A stretch of DNA of 64,000 bases from Sorex araneus (lineage: Eukaryota > Chordata > Mammalia > Eulipotyphla > Soricidae), in assembly GCF_027595985.1 (NCBI RefSeq), contig NC_073303.1, positions 101,893,820-101,957,819 on the forward strand, given 5' to 3'. A program made the translations under genes and the position numbers. The notes under the pieces were generated by a model. That model was given only the letters and a program-made list of their open reading frames with translations. It was not told the DNA's origin and ran no database searches. Positions 36,187 to 47,298 of the stretch are shown here, in pieces. Each line of letters opens with the position of its first letter. The first letter of the stretch is position 1.

Positions 36187-38094
36187 AGAGTTCAGTGAAC
36201 TTGGGCTGCAGAGACTGCTTCTATGCAACGTCCCTCCTGCAAGCAGTTTGTTTGAAAGGCCGGGCTGGGCTTCCTGTTCCCTCCTGCACCCCCCATCACA
36301 GCCCAGGTGTTGAGTAAGTCACTGTTGTGGGGGGGGGGGCAGCCAGGGGAAGGATTCAATTATGGTTAGGTTTTGCCACCTTTGTGGTTTGGCCGGCTAC
36401 TGCAGGCAGTTGCAGCTGCATTATTTGTTATCAAAGGAGGGACGAGCTCTTTGTATCTGGATCTCATTAAACCTGCCTGGCCGCCCTTCATCAGCAGGTC
36501 ATAAAATCCACTACAGAAGCAACCAAACAATGCTGCCCCGGCAGGAATTAGTTAATCGCTGCTACCGCCCACCCTCCTGACTGCTCCAGTTCTCCTCAGG
36601 CTGAAGGTATTTTAAGAGCAGTGAGCCTGAAACCACGCCCACCCTAAGTCCTCACTGTGTCCCACCCCCCCAACCCCTTTCCCCCTGCCTCATCCCTCAC
36701 ACTCATTTTTCTCTGCCAGTGGTGAAATGGAGGCCAGGAGGCCTGTTGCAGGTGACGAATATGCCAGCCATACTCTTTGCAACTTCTTTCAAGCTGCAAA
36801 AGTCTCCCTGTATAGTAGCAGGCTAAGCAGAGGCTTGGTGAGCCCCCTTTGAGACTGCTCTATTTAAAGAAGTGACAGCCATCACAAAGAAAGGCCACCT
36901 AGAGAGGTCGGTGTGGCACACAGTGATGTTCCTAAAGCACAGGCTGCAGGCTGGCCCACCACACAATGCTTGGCTCCTGCTGCCCCGGGCCCCTCTGCTT
37001 TCCTGGGGGGCTTTTGCAGAATTTTTATATACCGCATCCCTTATATTCCTGTGAGCTCTCAACTCACACGTACCCCCTCGTTTCAGTATGCTGCTCTGCT
37101 GCACACTGGTGTTTGCTCATGGGAGGTCTCAGAAATTGCCCCAAGATTGTCTTTCCATGGAGAGAAAAAAAAAAAAAGATTCCCGTGATGATAGGAACCA
37201 TTTTGTTACCCACTTCTTAATAGTTGAAATGGACTTAATTCTGAGTACTCCTCTTTTTTGGGCATCCTGCCTAGGATTCCCTACAGCCAAGCAACAAAAC
37301 TGGATTTTCCTCACGTAATTTTTTCTTTCACTTTTTTTTTTTTCAAATTTGGAAGCCAAGGCCATACTTTTTTAACAGCTCAGACTACCGTAGACCTTCA
37401 ATATGAAGTCACTTCATTACAAGGCATTAGCTATGTACCCTGTTTTCACAGCCTTCACCAAATAGGTCCTCTCACTTTGACCACACTTAGTGCTAGCTTG
37501 GGACTTTGGAGAAACACCAGTCTCCTGTTGGATATGTCAATCTAGTAATTTACGCGTTTACGAATCTCCCGGCCTTTTGGTTCAGTTCTGTTGCTCATGG
37601 AAAAGCAGGTTATGGAAACTGTGGATGCAGACATTCAGTAGGGCCTGCTCTTTTTGGGAAGCTTAAACATAGCCATGAAACTTGAAAGTCATGGCCAATA
37701 TACAGAGGGTGAGGGAAGATGGGAATAACTGTAAAATAACTCTGAACTAGCTGGCCGGCTTCCTTTCCCCCCCCCCCCCCAATTTCTGACTCTTTCCTTT
37801 GAATGTCCTTGGTCACAGGGAGGTAGAGCAGTGGGAGTCTTTTGTTCTCTACAGCTCTTTGTGACAAATCTCATCTTAAAGGCATTCCCGTAAAAAGCCA
37901 CACCAATAGTGTTCTACCTCCAGGGAAAAGGTTTTTGCTGATGGTTTGGAGAGGAACATGAAGAGGAAATCTGTCCCAGATGCTGCTTGCCCACAGAGAG
38001 CAGGTAATTTTATAGGGTACCAGTGATGTGGAAGTAACTTTACATGTGGGAACAAGGGTTCCATTGGAAGTTTTCTTAGGGTTACAATGCCCCA

Positions 38095-38100
38095 AATAAA
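38095..38100 (+). terminator. LRATD2: Possible intermediate poly(A) signal
   Basis: AATAAA followed by 'gcaccagccaatcagtgaag', with no strong GU-rich downstream element. Weak candidate. Confidence 0.2.
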
Positions 38101-38225
38101 GCACCAGCCAATCAGTGAAGACATCCAGGAGGGGGCACCAAACCAGCTCTGGGTTTGCTGTTCAAGATGGCAGTGTGGTGGATAAGTGAGTTGTTAATGC
38201 CCAAGAAATGGCTACATCTGGCACT

Positions 38226-38251
38226 TTAAATATATATGCATATATATTTAA
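38226..38251. other. 26-bp perfect palindrome in 3' UTR
   Basis: Arms ttaaatatatatg (38226-38238) and catatatatttaa (38239-38251) are exact reverse complements with no spacer. In DNA this could extrude a cruciform. In RNA it would fold into an AU hairpin or dimerise. Confidence 0.9.
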
Positions 38252-38866
38252 TAGTTTTTTCCCCTAGGAATAAGACTTCAGAACTATTTTGTACTGTGAA
38301 TTACGGATGCTCTTTGAAGGAAAGGTATATTGATTCTAATGTTCTTCAGAAGCTCTGGCAGGCATCATGACACCTGACTGGAACATAATCTAAATGTAAT
38401 CAGACAAGTTTCTATTTTCTTACTTGAGCAAATATTTTATTGTGACTGCCTATGTATGCAAAAGAAGCTCCCAACTTCAGCGACACAATTTTTTATATTG
38501 AAATAACTCACATTTTTGTAGATTTTATTCCACATTTAATTTGAAATGGCTTTGTAGTACTCAAATGCCTAGCAGAAGACTGTACTCCAGAACTTTAAAG
38601 AAATTTTTAGTTTTTATGAAAAAACATGACACTTCAGTGGTTAAACTTTTCATGTCTTTGGTGCTTCTGGCTCTCATAGCACCACTTAGAAATTACCACA
38701 ACACATGGAAACATATTTTTGGAAGCAAAACTTTAATTTTATACAGCATATGCTATGAAGAGTGAAGAAATTTTAAGGACTACTTGGTTATTTTTTTCTT
38801 AAAAAAATGGGATCCACTGTGTTGAAGACTCTTGATATGTGATTACTCAGTCTTTTTTTTTTTTTT

Positions 38867-38872
38867 AATAAA
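38867..38872 (+). terminator. LRATD2: Possible distal poly(A) signal
   Basis: AATAAA preceded by a 14-base T run and followed by 'tgatcatggtcgtcaaatgg'. Plausible alternative end. Confidence 0.4.
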
Positions 38873-39209
38873 CTAAATGTAATATGATCATGGTCGTCAA
38901 ATGGGTTTAGTTGCAAGATTTTACCTGTGAATTTTTTTTTTTTAAATCAGACTAACAAGACTTGTTTGCTATACTTTTCATTATGTTGTTTGGTTCGTAG
39001 CTCTGATACTTGTGACCGGAGGACAATTACTTTGTTTAACATGAATTCCACATACATTTTATTTCCAGTGAATTGTGTAAACTTTATTTTTGGTTGCTGT
39101 TGGAGATTGTACCATAAATGAATGTTACGTTGTCATACCACTTCTTGAGAAGGAAGTTCCAATTTCAAATTGTATCATTTCCTTCAAAATGAAGGGCAGT
39201 GCTTAGTTA

Positions 39210-39215
39210 AATAAA
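39210..39215 (+). terminator. LRATD2: Likely main distal poly(A) signal
   Basis: AATAAA followed within 10-30 bases by the U/GU-rich 'gattgatgatgtcttttaa'. It lies near the end of the AT-rich, insertion-free block, which fits the true gene end. Confidence 0.55.
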
Positions 39216-39235
39216 AGATTGATGATGTCTTTTAA

Positions 39236-40250
39236 ACCATTTCCTACTATGTCTTATTAAAATATATCAAACCTTTCTGAAAAAGACTGAGTGAGCCATT
39301 GATTAAAGTTAACTGAATTTATTGATATAGTTCTACTTCTATATTTCTTTTCTGCTAATGCTTGCTTTGAATCCAGACCACTCAGGGGTGCAATTTTTTT
39401 TTTCAGAATATTAGCATTATCATCTTTATATTGCTCAGTAAACATGTTGATGATTCATTTTCAGACAGAAAGCATTTACTTGGTAAGAATTAATCACCCA
39501 TTGCTTCCAGGCTGTCCATGTTCATGAAAAATGTCTCATGGATGCTAATCTTCAATACACATGTTGATTTTCAGAATCAGTGTGAACAATGCTGGAAAAC
39601 ACACTCACATTTTGGAGTTTCTCCTGGTGATTTCGGTCTTAAGATTGGTGATGCCATGTGAAATCAGAGAGGCCTTCATTTGGTATTAAACTCAGTCATC
39701 CATGGTGCATTGTTGGTGGCTTCAGAGGCCCAGCCAAGGGGAACATACTTGCTGAGTAATTTAATTGCAAAAAACAGGCAAGTGTGATCACATGGAGCCA
39801 CTGGCATGAGAAGAGGTTCAGGTGCTAGCAGTTGGTAAAGGAACAGGTGGTGTGGCATCTGGGGCTGGCATTTGGAGATCACCAGCCATCCTTAGCACTG
39901 GAAGTCCCCATCACAAGCCTGAGAGGTTCAGAGGCTGAAGCTTAGGGCACAAGCAACCCTGGGGCTGTTTATTATTTATCCAAGTGTGTGGGGAGAGGGT
40001 ACCTAACTGGTCTTGCCCAGGAAGGTGAGAAAAGAAGGCCCTACTCCAGAAATATATTGGTTTTGGGGGTGAGTTGGGTATGTAGACTGTCATCCACTTT
40101 GAAGTGGACTGAACTTATTTAATGCAGATAAATGTTCAAAAGCATTTAAAAGGAACTCCAGGTGAACAGCCTTGGCCTATGTGCAGAAGAATTTTTATTT
40201 TCTTTTACTGAATTTACCAGACGGGAGCGGAAGAGCTGGAGAGACACTAC
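39236..40250. other. LRATD2 downstream flank
   Basis: Unique sequence without recognised repeats or ORFs. The first SINE/LINE-type insertion after the gene begins at about 40255. Confidence 0.5.
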
Positions 40251-40254
40251 TTGT

Positions 40255-40505
40255 TGATCAAATATATCAGTTTTTATTTGTTGAATCACTATGAGAAAGA
40301 CCCTTTTACAAAGCTGTTCATGATGAGTTTTCAGTTGTACAGTGTACCAACATTCATACCTCCTCCATCAGTGTACATTCCCCAGCACCCAGTGTCCCCA
40401 GGTTCTCTCCCATCACTCCCACCCCCCAAGCTTGCCTCTGGCAGGTGCTTCTCTCTCTGTCTCTGTCTCTGTCTCTGTCTCTCTCTCCAAATGTTTTTAT
40501 CAGCT
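40255..40505 (-). mobile_element. L1 3' end with CT tract
   Basis: Minus-strand terminal block 'ttgaatcactatgagaaag', 'catcagtgtacattccccag' and a (CTCTGT)n tract at 40450-40488. The A tail is largely lost. Confidence 0.75.
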
Positions 40506-40594
40506 GAGTGGATGTAAGAATGATTAGCATCTGTCTAGCTGCCGTGTAATCTTAAAGTACTAAGTGTTAAGTCTACAGGATGCTGAGTCCTCAC

Positions 40595-40812
40595 CATCAC
40601 TAATCATCAGGGATATGCAGAGCATATTTTTCATGTGCCTTTTGGCTACTTGAATTTCTTTGAGGAAATTTCTGTTCAATTCCTCTCCCCATTTTTTGAT
40701 GGGGTTGGTTTTTCTTGTAAAGTTTTACCAGTGTCTTATGTAACTTTGATATTAACCCTTTATCAAATGGATATTGAATGAATATTTTCCCATTCCGTGG
40801 GTTATCTTTTTG
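40595..40812 (-). mobile_element. L1 ORF2 fragment
   Basis: 'ctaatcatcagggatatgca', 'tcatgtgccttttggctac', 'cccattttttgatggggtt' and 'aatattttcccattccgtgg' are the ORF2 C-terminal region read backwards. Probably one insertion with the preceding fragment, internally deleted. Confidence 0.75.
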
Positions 40813-40814
40813 TT

Positions 40815-40935
40815 TTTATTTTATCTTTATAAGGTAGTTCACAATATTAGATTACATTTAATATTTGAACACCAATCCCACCACTATTACACCTTCCTAC
40901 CACCATATTTTGGATGTTTCCATCTCAAATCTCAA
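40815..40935 (-). mobile_element. Ancient L1-type 3' UTR fragment
   Basis: 'tagttcacaatattagatta' and 'ttgaacaccaatcccaccac' resemble the 49.74-49.80 kb 3' UTR. Low certainty. Confidence 0.4.
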
Positions 40936-41134
40936 CCCCTGCCCTGAAAGCAGAACAAAAATAATTTATTTTGTATTGTTTGCTATGAATAATGCACTAA
41001 AAATGATCCAAAAAGGTTTCTTAGAGGAAAGTGTGTGAAGATTGTTGTATTTTATTCAGGAGCCATTACGCCTTTCTATAAGAGATTACTAACATGTTGT
41101 TAAATGTTTGAGCCTTGTGTGCATATATATACAT

Positions 41135-41172
41135 ATAATATTACATATTATATATATATATATATATATATA
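41135..41172. repeat. (TA)n microsatellite
   Basis: About 13 TA units plus flanking TA-rich sequence. Confidence 0.9.
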
Positions 41173-41205
41173 CTTTCCCCCTAAGATTGGTTGTCTTTTA
41201 CTTTA

Positions 41206-41387
41206 TTTATTTGGCCATTTTTTTGGTGGGGGGGTCACACCCAGTGATGCACAGCGGTTACTACTGGCTCTGCACTCATTAATTACTCCTGATGATGCTT
41301 GAGGGACCATATGGGATGCTGAGAATCGAATCTAGGTTGGCCGCATGCAAGGCAAAGGCCCAATCTGCTGTGTTATCACTCCGTCCT
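41206..41387 (-). mobile_element. SOR-type SINE, poly(A) class
   Basis: Minus-strand copy, 'gtcacacccagtgatgcac' to 'gtgttatcactccgtcc'. A 17-bp duplication differing at two positions: ggttgtcttttacttta at 41189-41205 and ggttgccttctacttta at 41388-41404. Confidence 0.92.
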
Positions 41388-41427
41388 GGTTGCCTTCTAC
41401 TTTAAACCCCATCAAATGTGGTGTGCT

Positions 41428-41905
41428 ATGTAAAAAACTAAAGAGCGCCGAGGGGGCGCGTGCACTCGCGGGCTCTCCAGGCGGCTCTGTCTCACCGCCC
41501 GCGTCCGGTGCCCCAGAACCGCTGTGTGTGCTGTCAGTCGAGGGCAGGCGACGGAAGGAAGAAGGAAGAAGGCCAAACTGGTTGCTCGATCCGTTTATTT
41601 CATTCTCTCCCTCCGCTTCTCTCCCGCTCTCCTGGATCTCTCCCCGTGGATCTGCCCCGTGGATCTGGCTCGTGGATCTGGCCCCCAACCCACTCTCACA
41701 GCCTAGTTAAATCTCCACAGCATCAGGGGGTTGGGGCCTACACGTAGGTGTGGTCACCATCAATAGGGTAAGGTTCCTTTCCCTTAGGGGATGCTTCTCC
41801 TAGGACTTAATTCTCTTTCAGCAGGAGGATCCACCCAAGGGTGGAGTCCCATGAACGTGTTTCTCTTCTCCTCAGCCAGCAAACATATAAGAATTCATAA
41901 TATTA
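41428..41905 (-). mobile_element. GC-rich LTR-like segment
   Basis: On the minus strand an AATAAA (complement at 41595-41600) is followed by a CpG-rich stretch of about 170 bp ending near 'tttagttttttaca' at 41428, resembling an R-U5 region. Upstream (41610-41670) lie short direct repeats of 'agatccacg'. A U3-R-U5 reading is inference: no gag/pol/env frame, paired LTR or duplication is visible. It could instead be an isolated CpG-rich element of another kind. Confidence 0.35.
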
Positions 41906-43129
41906 ATTATTTTGTATGGACACAATAAGAGATGCATTAAAGCTTATAGAATTACACTCCTGGAGCCATCTCAATCTCAGACTACAGTGCTCAGGCCAGA
42001 TCAGTCTTTCCTATCCCTGGCAGGGTCCCAGTCTCATAATTACTATTGGATCATGACAGCATTTGTCTATGATCAAGCTCTTAACTTATAGTTAAGAATT
42101 AGGCACTCTGGCCAGGCCCATCTCGATGCCAGGGTAGCACATAACTCACCGCTTGCCCTGGATCCTTCCTGTCCCACGTCGGGGACCCTACTTTGGGGTG
42201 CTAGGAACTGAGGGCAACTGAGGCTTAAGTGGAGAAAGCAGAGGCCCGGGAGGGAATATTCGAGGCCAATTAATTCCCAAGTTATAAAAACATAATATTG
42301 TCTTCTTGTGTCCATACAAAACAGTCATTGCTTTAAAGTAAATTATTCAAAAGGCACAAGAAGAAGAGAAAGGCAATATTAACTTATATAATATAAATTC
42401 AGTATCCTAGGAAGGTCTGACCTTGCAAATTAGCAGTCAGATTAAGGGAAAGCCGCGGATTAACTGTTTTGTGGAAGAGAACATGGAGAAGTGATTATAG
42501 CTAAACAAAGGGATGGGAGAGATTCGGGAACACCTTGATGGGTGAGACTGGGGTAAGCCTAAACTCTGGGTAAAACCAGGACAAGCTACTTGTGGCAAGG
42601 AGGGAAAGGACAAAGTAATGTCATCCTACAGTGCTACTCTTGGAATCTTAGTGGTGTAAAGTATGAGATATTCAGGAATAGGTTCACACATGGGTAAGGC
42701 TCTACCCAACCATGTGGAGAGCGGCCGTGAGCATGGTGGTGGTTGAGTTCTAGAGGTTTTCGGCTGCTGGGCCTGGCTCTGTTGGGGCTGGGCAGGGCTT
42801 CATTTGCCCTCCTATGGGTTCCCCCAATTGAAATAGTTTGATGCGGGGTCTGGAGACATGGCTGTGGCATATCGTTCTGTGCACTCTTCAAAGAGACTTA
42901 TTGAGTCTCTGGATCATGGCCATTGATGAGATTATATGGCAGCAGCCAGAGGTAGCTTGTAGGGTGAACTACCAATTGCCAGAAAGAAAGAGAGATGGGG
43001 GGCCGGTCACTCATTCCTGGTTCCATTGAACTTGGAGTTTTCAGTCACAAGTCTTCTGTGGGCTGTCTTTTCTAATCAATTTCATCCTAGAATTTTATAT
43101 CAATCATTGCCGCTTTTTTCTACATTAAA
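41906..43129. other. Unclassified sequence downstream of LTR-like segment
   Basis: Contains a 15-bp inverted repeat, ttttgtatggacaca (41911-41925) against tgtgtccatacaaaa (42307-42321), and on the minus strand a phrase 'tccccgacgtgggacagg' near 42170-42187 that faintly resembles a retroviral primer-binding region. No ORF is convincing. It may be the remainder of an ERV-like insertion or an unrelated unknown repeat. Confidence 0.3.
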
Positions 43130-43134
43130 AAAAA

Positions 43135-43325
43135 TAGCCCTCTGCCCAGAAAAGAATATTTGCACTCATATATTTGTTGTGGCACTATTTACAATAGTCA
43201 AAATCTGGAAGCAACCCAAGTGTCTAAGAACCAATGGCTAGATATATAAATCAATGTTATATAAACTAGTGTCCAAGAATAGGTGACTGGATAAAGAAAC
43301 TAAGGTACAAAAACATAATGAAATA
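43135..43325 (+). mobile_element. Older L1 fragment, left half
   Basis: 'tgtggcactatttacaatag', 'aaatctggaagcaacccaag' and 'tgactggataaagaaac' are the ORF2 C-terminal region on the plus strand. It contains a small internal duplication ('aagtgtctaagaaccaatgg' and 'tagtgtccaagaataggtg'). It is split by the insertion at 43326. Confidence 0.75.
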
Positions 43326-43872
43326 CTCTTTTGGTTTCCTTTTATTTTTTAATGAATCACTGTGAGGTACAGTTACAAACTTGCAAACTTTCGTGCTTAT
43401 GTTTCAGTCATACAATTGAGTACCCATCTCTCCACCAGTGCCCATTCTCTACCACCAATGTTCCCGGTATCTCCCCACCTCTGCACCTTCTGCACCTCTG
43501 TGGCAGGCACATTCCTTTTGCTCTCTCTCTCTCCTTTAGGGTGTTGTGGTTTGCAGTACAGGTATTAAGTTTCCATCATGTTCAGTCTGTAGTCTACTTT
43601 CAGCAAGCATCTCCCATCCTGAGCAGGCCCTGCAATCATCCTTTATTTGGTGTTTCCTTCTCTATCTAAGCTGCCTTTTCCCCCAGCATGTGAGGCCAGT
43701 TTCCGGGCTGTGGAGCAATCCTCTTGGTCCTTATCTCTTCTATTCTTGGGTGTTAGTCTTCCATTCTGTTACTTTATATTCCACAAATGAGTGAAGTCCT
43801 TCTATGTCTGTCCCTCTCTTTCTGACTCATTTCACTTAGCATGATACCTTCCATGTTGATCCACTTATATGC
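43326..43872 (-). mobile_element. L1 3' end inserted into older L1
   Basis: Minus-strand block 'atgaatcactgtgaggtac' through 'gtgaggccagtttccgggct' to 'ttgatccacttatatgc'. Its 16-bp duplication (aaaacataatgaaata at 43310-43325, aaaacacaatgacata at 43873-43888) lies wholly within L1-type sequence, which shows the nesting. Confidence 0.88.
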
Positions 43873-44103
43873 AAAACACAATGACATAGTCTTGATAAGA
43901 AAAGGAAGAATCATGCAATTTGCTGCTATGTGGATGAATCTGGAGAATATCAGCACAAGGCCAATCAGAAGGAGAAACAGATACAGAATAATTTCTCTTA
44001 TATGTGAGCTATAAAGAAACATAGTAAAAGAATAACAAATGTCCAAAGGCAACAAAACGTGAGATCTGGTTTACAGAACTGAGCTTACAAGGATGGCAGT
44101 GGC
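43873..44103 (+). mobile_element. Older L1 fragment, right half
   Basis: Continues the 43135 fragment: 'gctatgtggatgaatctgg', 'aatcagaaggagaaacagat', 'gtaaaagaataacaaatgtc'. This is a more ancient subfamily than the element that split it. Confidence 0.7.
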
Positions 44104-44104
44104 C

Positions 44105-44165
44105 ATTATTAGCAGTATTATAAAAAATTATTAGCAGTATTATAATTATTAGCAGTATTATAAAT
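44105..44165. repeat. 19-22 bp tandem repeat, three copies
   Basis: Three copies of 'attattagcagtattataa' with small spacer differences. Confidence 0.9.
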
Positions 44166-44198
44166 CAGTATACAGTATATATAGTATATCAGTAGTTT

Positions 44199-44284
44199 AA
44201 AACAGTAACAAGTCTCATAATGGAGATGTTACTGGTGCCCGCTCAAGCAAATCGATGAACAATGGGATGACAGTGCTACAGTGC
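44199..44284 (+). mobile_element. 5'-truncated SINE with RTE tail
   Basis: Only the 3' part is present: 'aacagtaacaagtctcataa', 'gatgttactggtgcccgctc' and tail units (ACAGTGCT). The short attataaatca phrase occurs on both sides (44157-44167 and 44284-44294), a candidate duplication. Confidence 0.85.
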
Positions 44285-45063
44285 ATTATAAATCATAGTG
44301 CCAAAAGTTATTTTAAAAAACTGAACCACTTCCAACCTTGAAAATAAACCCTGAGTACTATTCAAAAAGAAAAAAAAAAAAGAAGAAGGGAGAGTGCTGT
44401 AAAAGTATTGATGAGGATCCTGCCCACCCTCTCCTGTTTTCATCTCAGCTGTTTTTCTGGACAAATAAAAACATCTTCTTAGAGTTATGCACAGGATTAG
44501 AAAAACAAGGTGATTTGTCCACAGAGCCAATAAATGACAACTTCTAATCAGAAGAACCTGGAACTCCAACTCCCCAGACTGAAGTCTCTCCACTGAGACA
44601 TTATTGGGCCCCTCCCATCCCTTTAGCCATCCAACCTCTTGGCCCAAGGAGAATCTCCTGCTCTAGCTTTTGACCAGCAGCATTTTCTGTTTTCACTCAC
44701 TGCAGAAGCCCACAAGGCACTGAGTTTTAGAGGAAAGAGAGTGAAGAGGCATTGCTTATCTTAGAGGAATTTTACTTTTTGATCATGAAAAATGACAAGC
44801 TGAAAGTTGACTAGAACTGCTCTGCCCAGGGCTAAGCCCCGGAAGTCCTCACACTTTCCCTCCTGCATGGCAATTGTGGGTCCTATCTACCCTCTGGCCA
44901 AGGTGCAATCACACAGGTGTGTGACCCTGGGCCAATTTATGTGAGTGCCTTTGCTTATCTTAGTATTGGGCTATAACACTATAGGGATGTTGATTGGTTT
45001 GCAAGAGATGAAGCTGATCAAGTGATCTGTAGGCACTCAGACGTGACATAGAGCCATGCTAGA
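44285..45063. other. Intergenic DNA with weak MIR hints
   Basis: 'ggtgatttgtccacagagcc' (about 44510) and 'gtgtgtgaccctgggccaat' (about 44917) look MIR-derived. The rest is unrecognised. Confidence 0.4.
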
Positions 45064-45070
45064 TGAATTG

Positions 45071-46440
45071 CTTTTTATTTTTTTTTTAATTTTAATGAAT
45101 CACTGTGAGATACAGTTAGACTTACAAACTTGCATGATTATGTTTCGGTCATACAGTGTTCTTGTACCCATCCTTCCACCTGTGCCCATTCCCCATCACC
45201 AATGTTTTCATTATCTGGACAAATTATCTGGACACCCCCATCCTTCCCCTCCCCCCCACCAGCCTCTGTGGCAGGCACATTCTCTCTCTCTCCTTGGTGT
45301 TATGGTTTACAATACAGGTACCAAGTGGCCATCATGTTTGGTCCATAGTCTACTTTCAGCATGAATCTACCATCCTGAGCATGCCCTCCAACCATCATTT
45401 ACTTAGTGGTGCCTTCTCTATCCCAGCTGCCTTTTCCCGTGAGGCTGGCTTTCAAGCTGTGGAGTGATCTTCCTGGCCCTTACCTCTACTATCATTAGGT
45501 GTTAGTCTCCCATTATGTTACATTATATTCCACATATGAGTGCAGTCATTCTATGTTTGTCCGTCTTTTTCTGACCCTTTTCACTTAGCATGAAAATCTC
45601 CATGTCTGTCCACTTGTATGCAAATTTTATGAGTTCATATTTTCTAACAGCTGTATAGTATTCCATGGTTTAGATATACCAAAATTTCTTAATCAGTCAT
45701 TGTTCTCAGGCATTCGGGATTTTTCCATATTCTGGCTATTATAAATAGTGCTGCAATACACATACTAGTGCAGATATCATTTCTACTGTACTTTTTTGAA
45801 TCTCTGGGATATATTCCCAGGAGTGGTATTGCTAGGTCAAATGGGAGCTCAATTTCTAGTTTTTTAAAAAACATCCGTATTGTTTTCCAAAAAGGCTAAA
45901 CCACTTGGCATTTCCAGCAGCAGTTAAAGAGAGTCCCCTTCTCCCCATATCCACGCCAACACTGGTTGCTTTTGTTCTTTTGGATGTGTGCCAGTCTTTG
46001 TGCTGTGAAATGATATCTCATTGTTGTTTTGACCTACATCTCCCTGATGATTAGTGAAGAGCATTTTTTCATGTGCCTTTTGGCCATTCAAATTTTTTCT
46101 TTGAGAAACTGTCTGTTCATATTGTCACCCCATTTTCTCATGGGATTGGATGTTTTCTTCCTGTAGAGTTCAATCCGTGCCTTGTATATCCTTGATATTA
46201 ACCCCTGGTTGGAGGGGTATTGAATGAATATCCTTTCCCATTCTGTACATTGTCTTTGTATTCTGGTCACTGTTTCTTTTGAGGTGCAGAAACTTCTTAG
46301 TTTAAGATAGTCCCATTTGTTTTATCTCTGTTTCGACTTGCAAGGTCAGTGGTGGTTCATTCTTGAAGATATCTTTAAGCTTCCATGACATAGAAATAGA
46401 AGGTTTTGCTGATCTCTTATCAAGGGATTCTAGGAAGGAG
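45071..46440 (-). mobile_element. L1 3' portion, about 1.4 kb
   Basis: Poly-T, terminal block 'atgaatcactgtgagatac', then collinear ORF2 C-terminus on the minus strand (ELPFDLAIPLLGIYPRDSKK near 45850; WERIFIQYPSNQGLISRIYK near 46200). Several stops and frameshifts. A possible flanking duplication (aattgcttttt near 45066, aattgcttctt near 46572) would extend the right edge to about 46570. The longest uninterrupted L1 copy in the window. Confidence 0.9.
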
Positions 46441-46759
46441 ACCTTTGATCTGAAGCAAGACCCTTTACCTGGCTAGAATCTGGCTATACTTTTCTCTAAA
46501 TAGAGTGCCAACACCAGCAGGGGGCCTATGAGATTTTCAGTGCAATTTGATCCCTTGAGATGGTTCTAATAATTGCTTCTTTGCTATGGAATTATGATTA
46601 TAATGAATGCTAATTAATGCTATTTTTTTTGTTCATAGGTGTAAACTCACTAATACAAAAAATTACATTCCTATTAAATAGCTAAGTGCCAGAAGTAATG
46701 GTAAATTTAATAAGAGGACTTAATTTCAGGGAGTGCTGATTTTATGAAAAATACAAAAT
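46441..46759. other. Intergenic DNA, possible L1 edge
   Basis: The left part may still be diverged L1. Nothing else is recognised. Confidence 0.4.
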
Positions 46760-46773
46760 TGTGCACAACTTTT

Positions 46774-46945
46774 TAATTATTTTTTTGCTTTTTGGGTCAC
46801 ACCTGGCGATGCACAAGGGTCACTCCTGGCTCTGTACTCAGGAATTACCCCTGGCGGTGCTCAGGGGACCATATGGGATGCGGGGAATAGAACCCGCATC
46901 CCATATGCAAGGCAAATGCCCTACCACTGTGCTATCCTCCAGCCC
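46774..46945 (-). mobile_element. SOR-type SINE with internal palindrome
   Basis: Minus-strand copy with a perfect 14-bp duplication, tgtgcacaactttt, at 46760-46773 and 46946-46959. Where other copies read 'gaacccgggtcggccgcgtg', this one reads 'gaacccgcatcccatatg', so the B-box region is replaced by the reverse complement of the neighbouring core. Confidence 0.93.
46870..46907. other. 15-bp perfect hairpin inside SINE
   Basis: Arms catatgggatgcggg (46870-46884) and cccgcatcccatatg (46893-46907) around the 8-base loop gaatagaa. Confidence 0.95.
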
Positions 46946-46959
46946 TGTGCACAACTTTT

Positions 46960-47283
46960 CTAAGTGGCAAGATTTGTTACCATCTTTAATATTCAATCCC
47001 TAATCCAGGTCCTACATGAGAAAGGTGAAGAGTAAATGAATCCCCATATTACTTTTATTTGGGAAAACTTACTGACCAAAAGTTTAACTTTTGCTTTTTA
47101 AACACTCACATATATTTTCATATTTGTTTATCGTGTTAGCACTTTAATGTGCAGTTCTCCCTACTTGGATTTTCTTTGGCCAATGGAGAGAATTTTTGGG
47201 TGTGTGAATGGATACACATGACTGATTCTAGTGGTATGTTTCTTTTTTCATTTTAGACAGAATAAGTATATTCATAAAGTTAT
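46960..47283. other. Intergenic DNA, nothing recognised
   Basis: AT-rich, with no repeat or coding signal. Confidence 0.45.
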
Positions 47284-47298
47284 AAAACACCAGTGATT

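Larger units (their letters stand above)
35555..39235 (+). other. LRATD2: LRATD2 3' UTR (inferred)
   Basis: From the stop codon to just past the AATAAA at 39210. The first 1 kb is GC-rich; from about 37 kb it becomes AT-rich with many T-runs and ATTTA-like motifs, as in long regulated vertebrate 3' UTRs. No SINE or LINE interrupts it. The human transcript also has a 3' UTR of several kilobases, from memory. The exact end needs transcript data. Confidence 0.65.
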
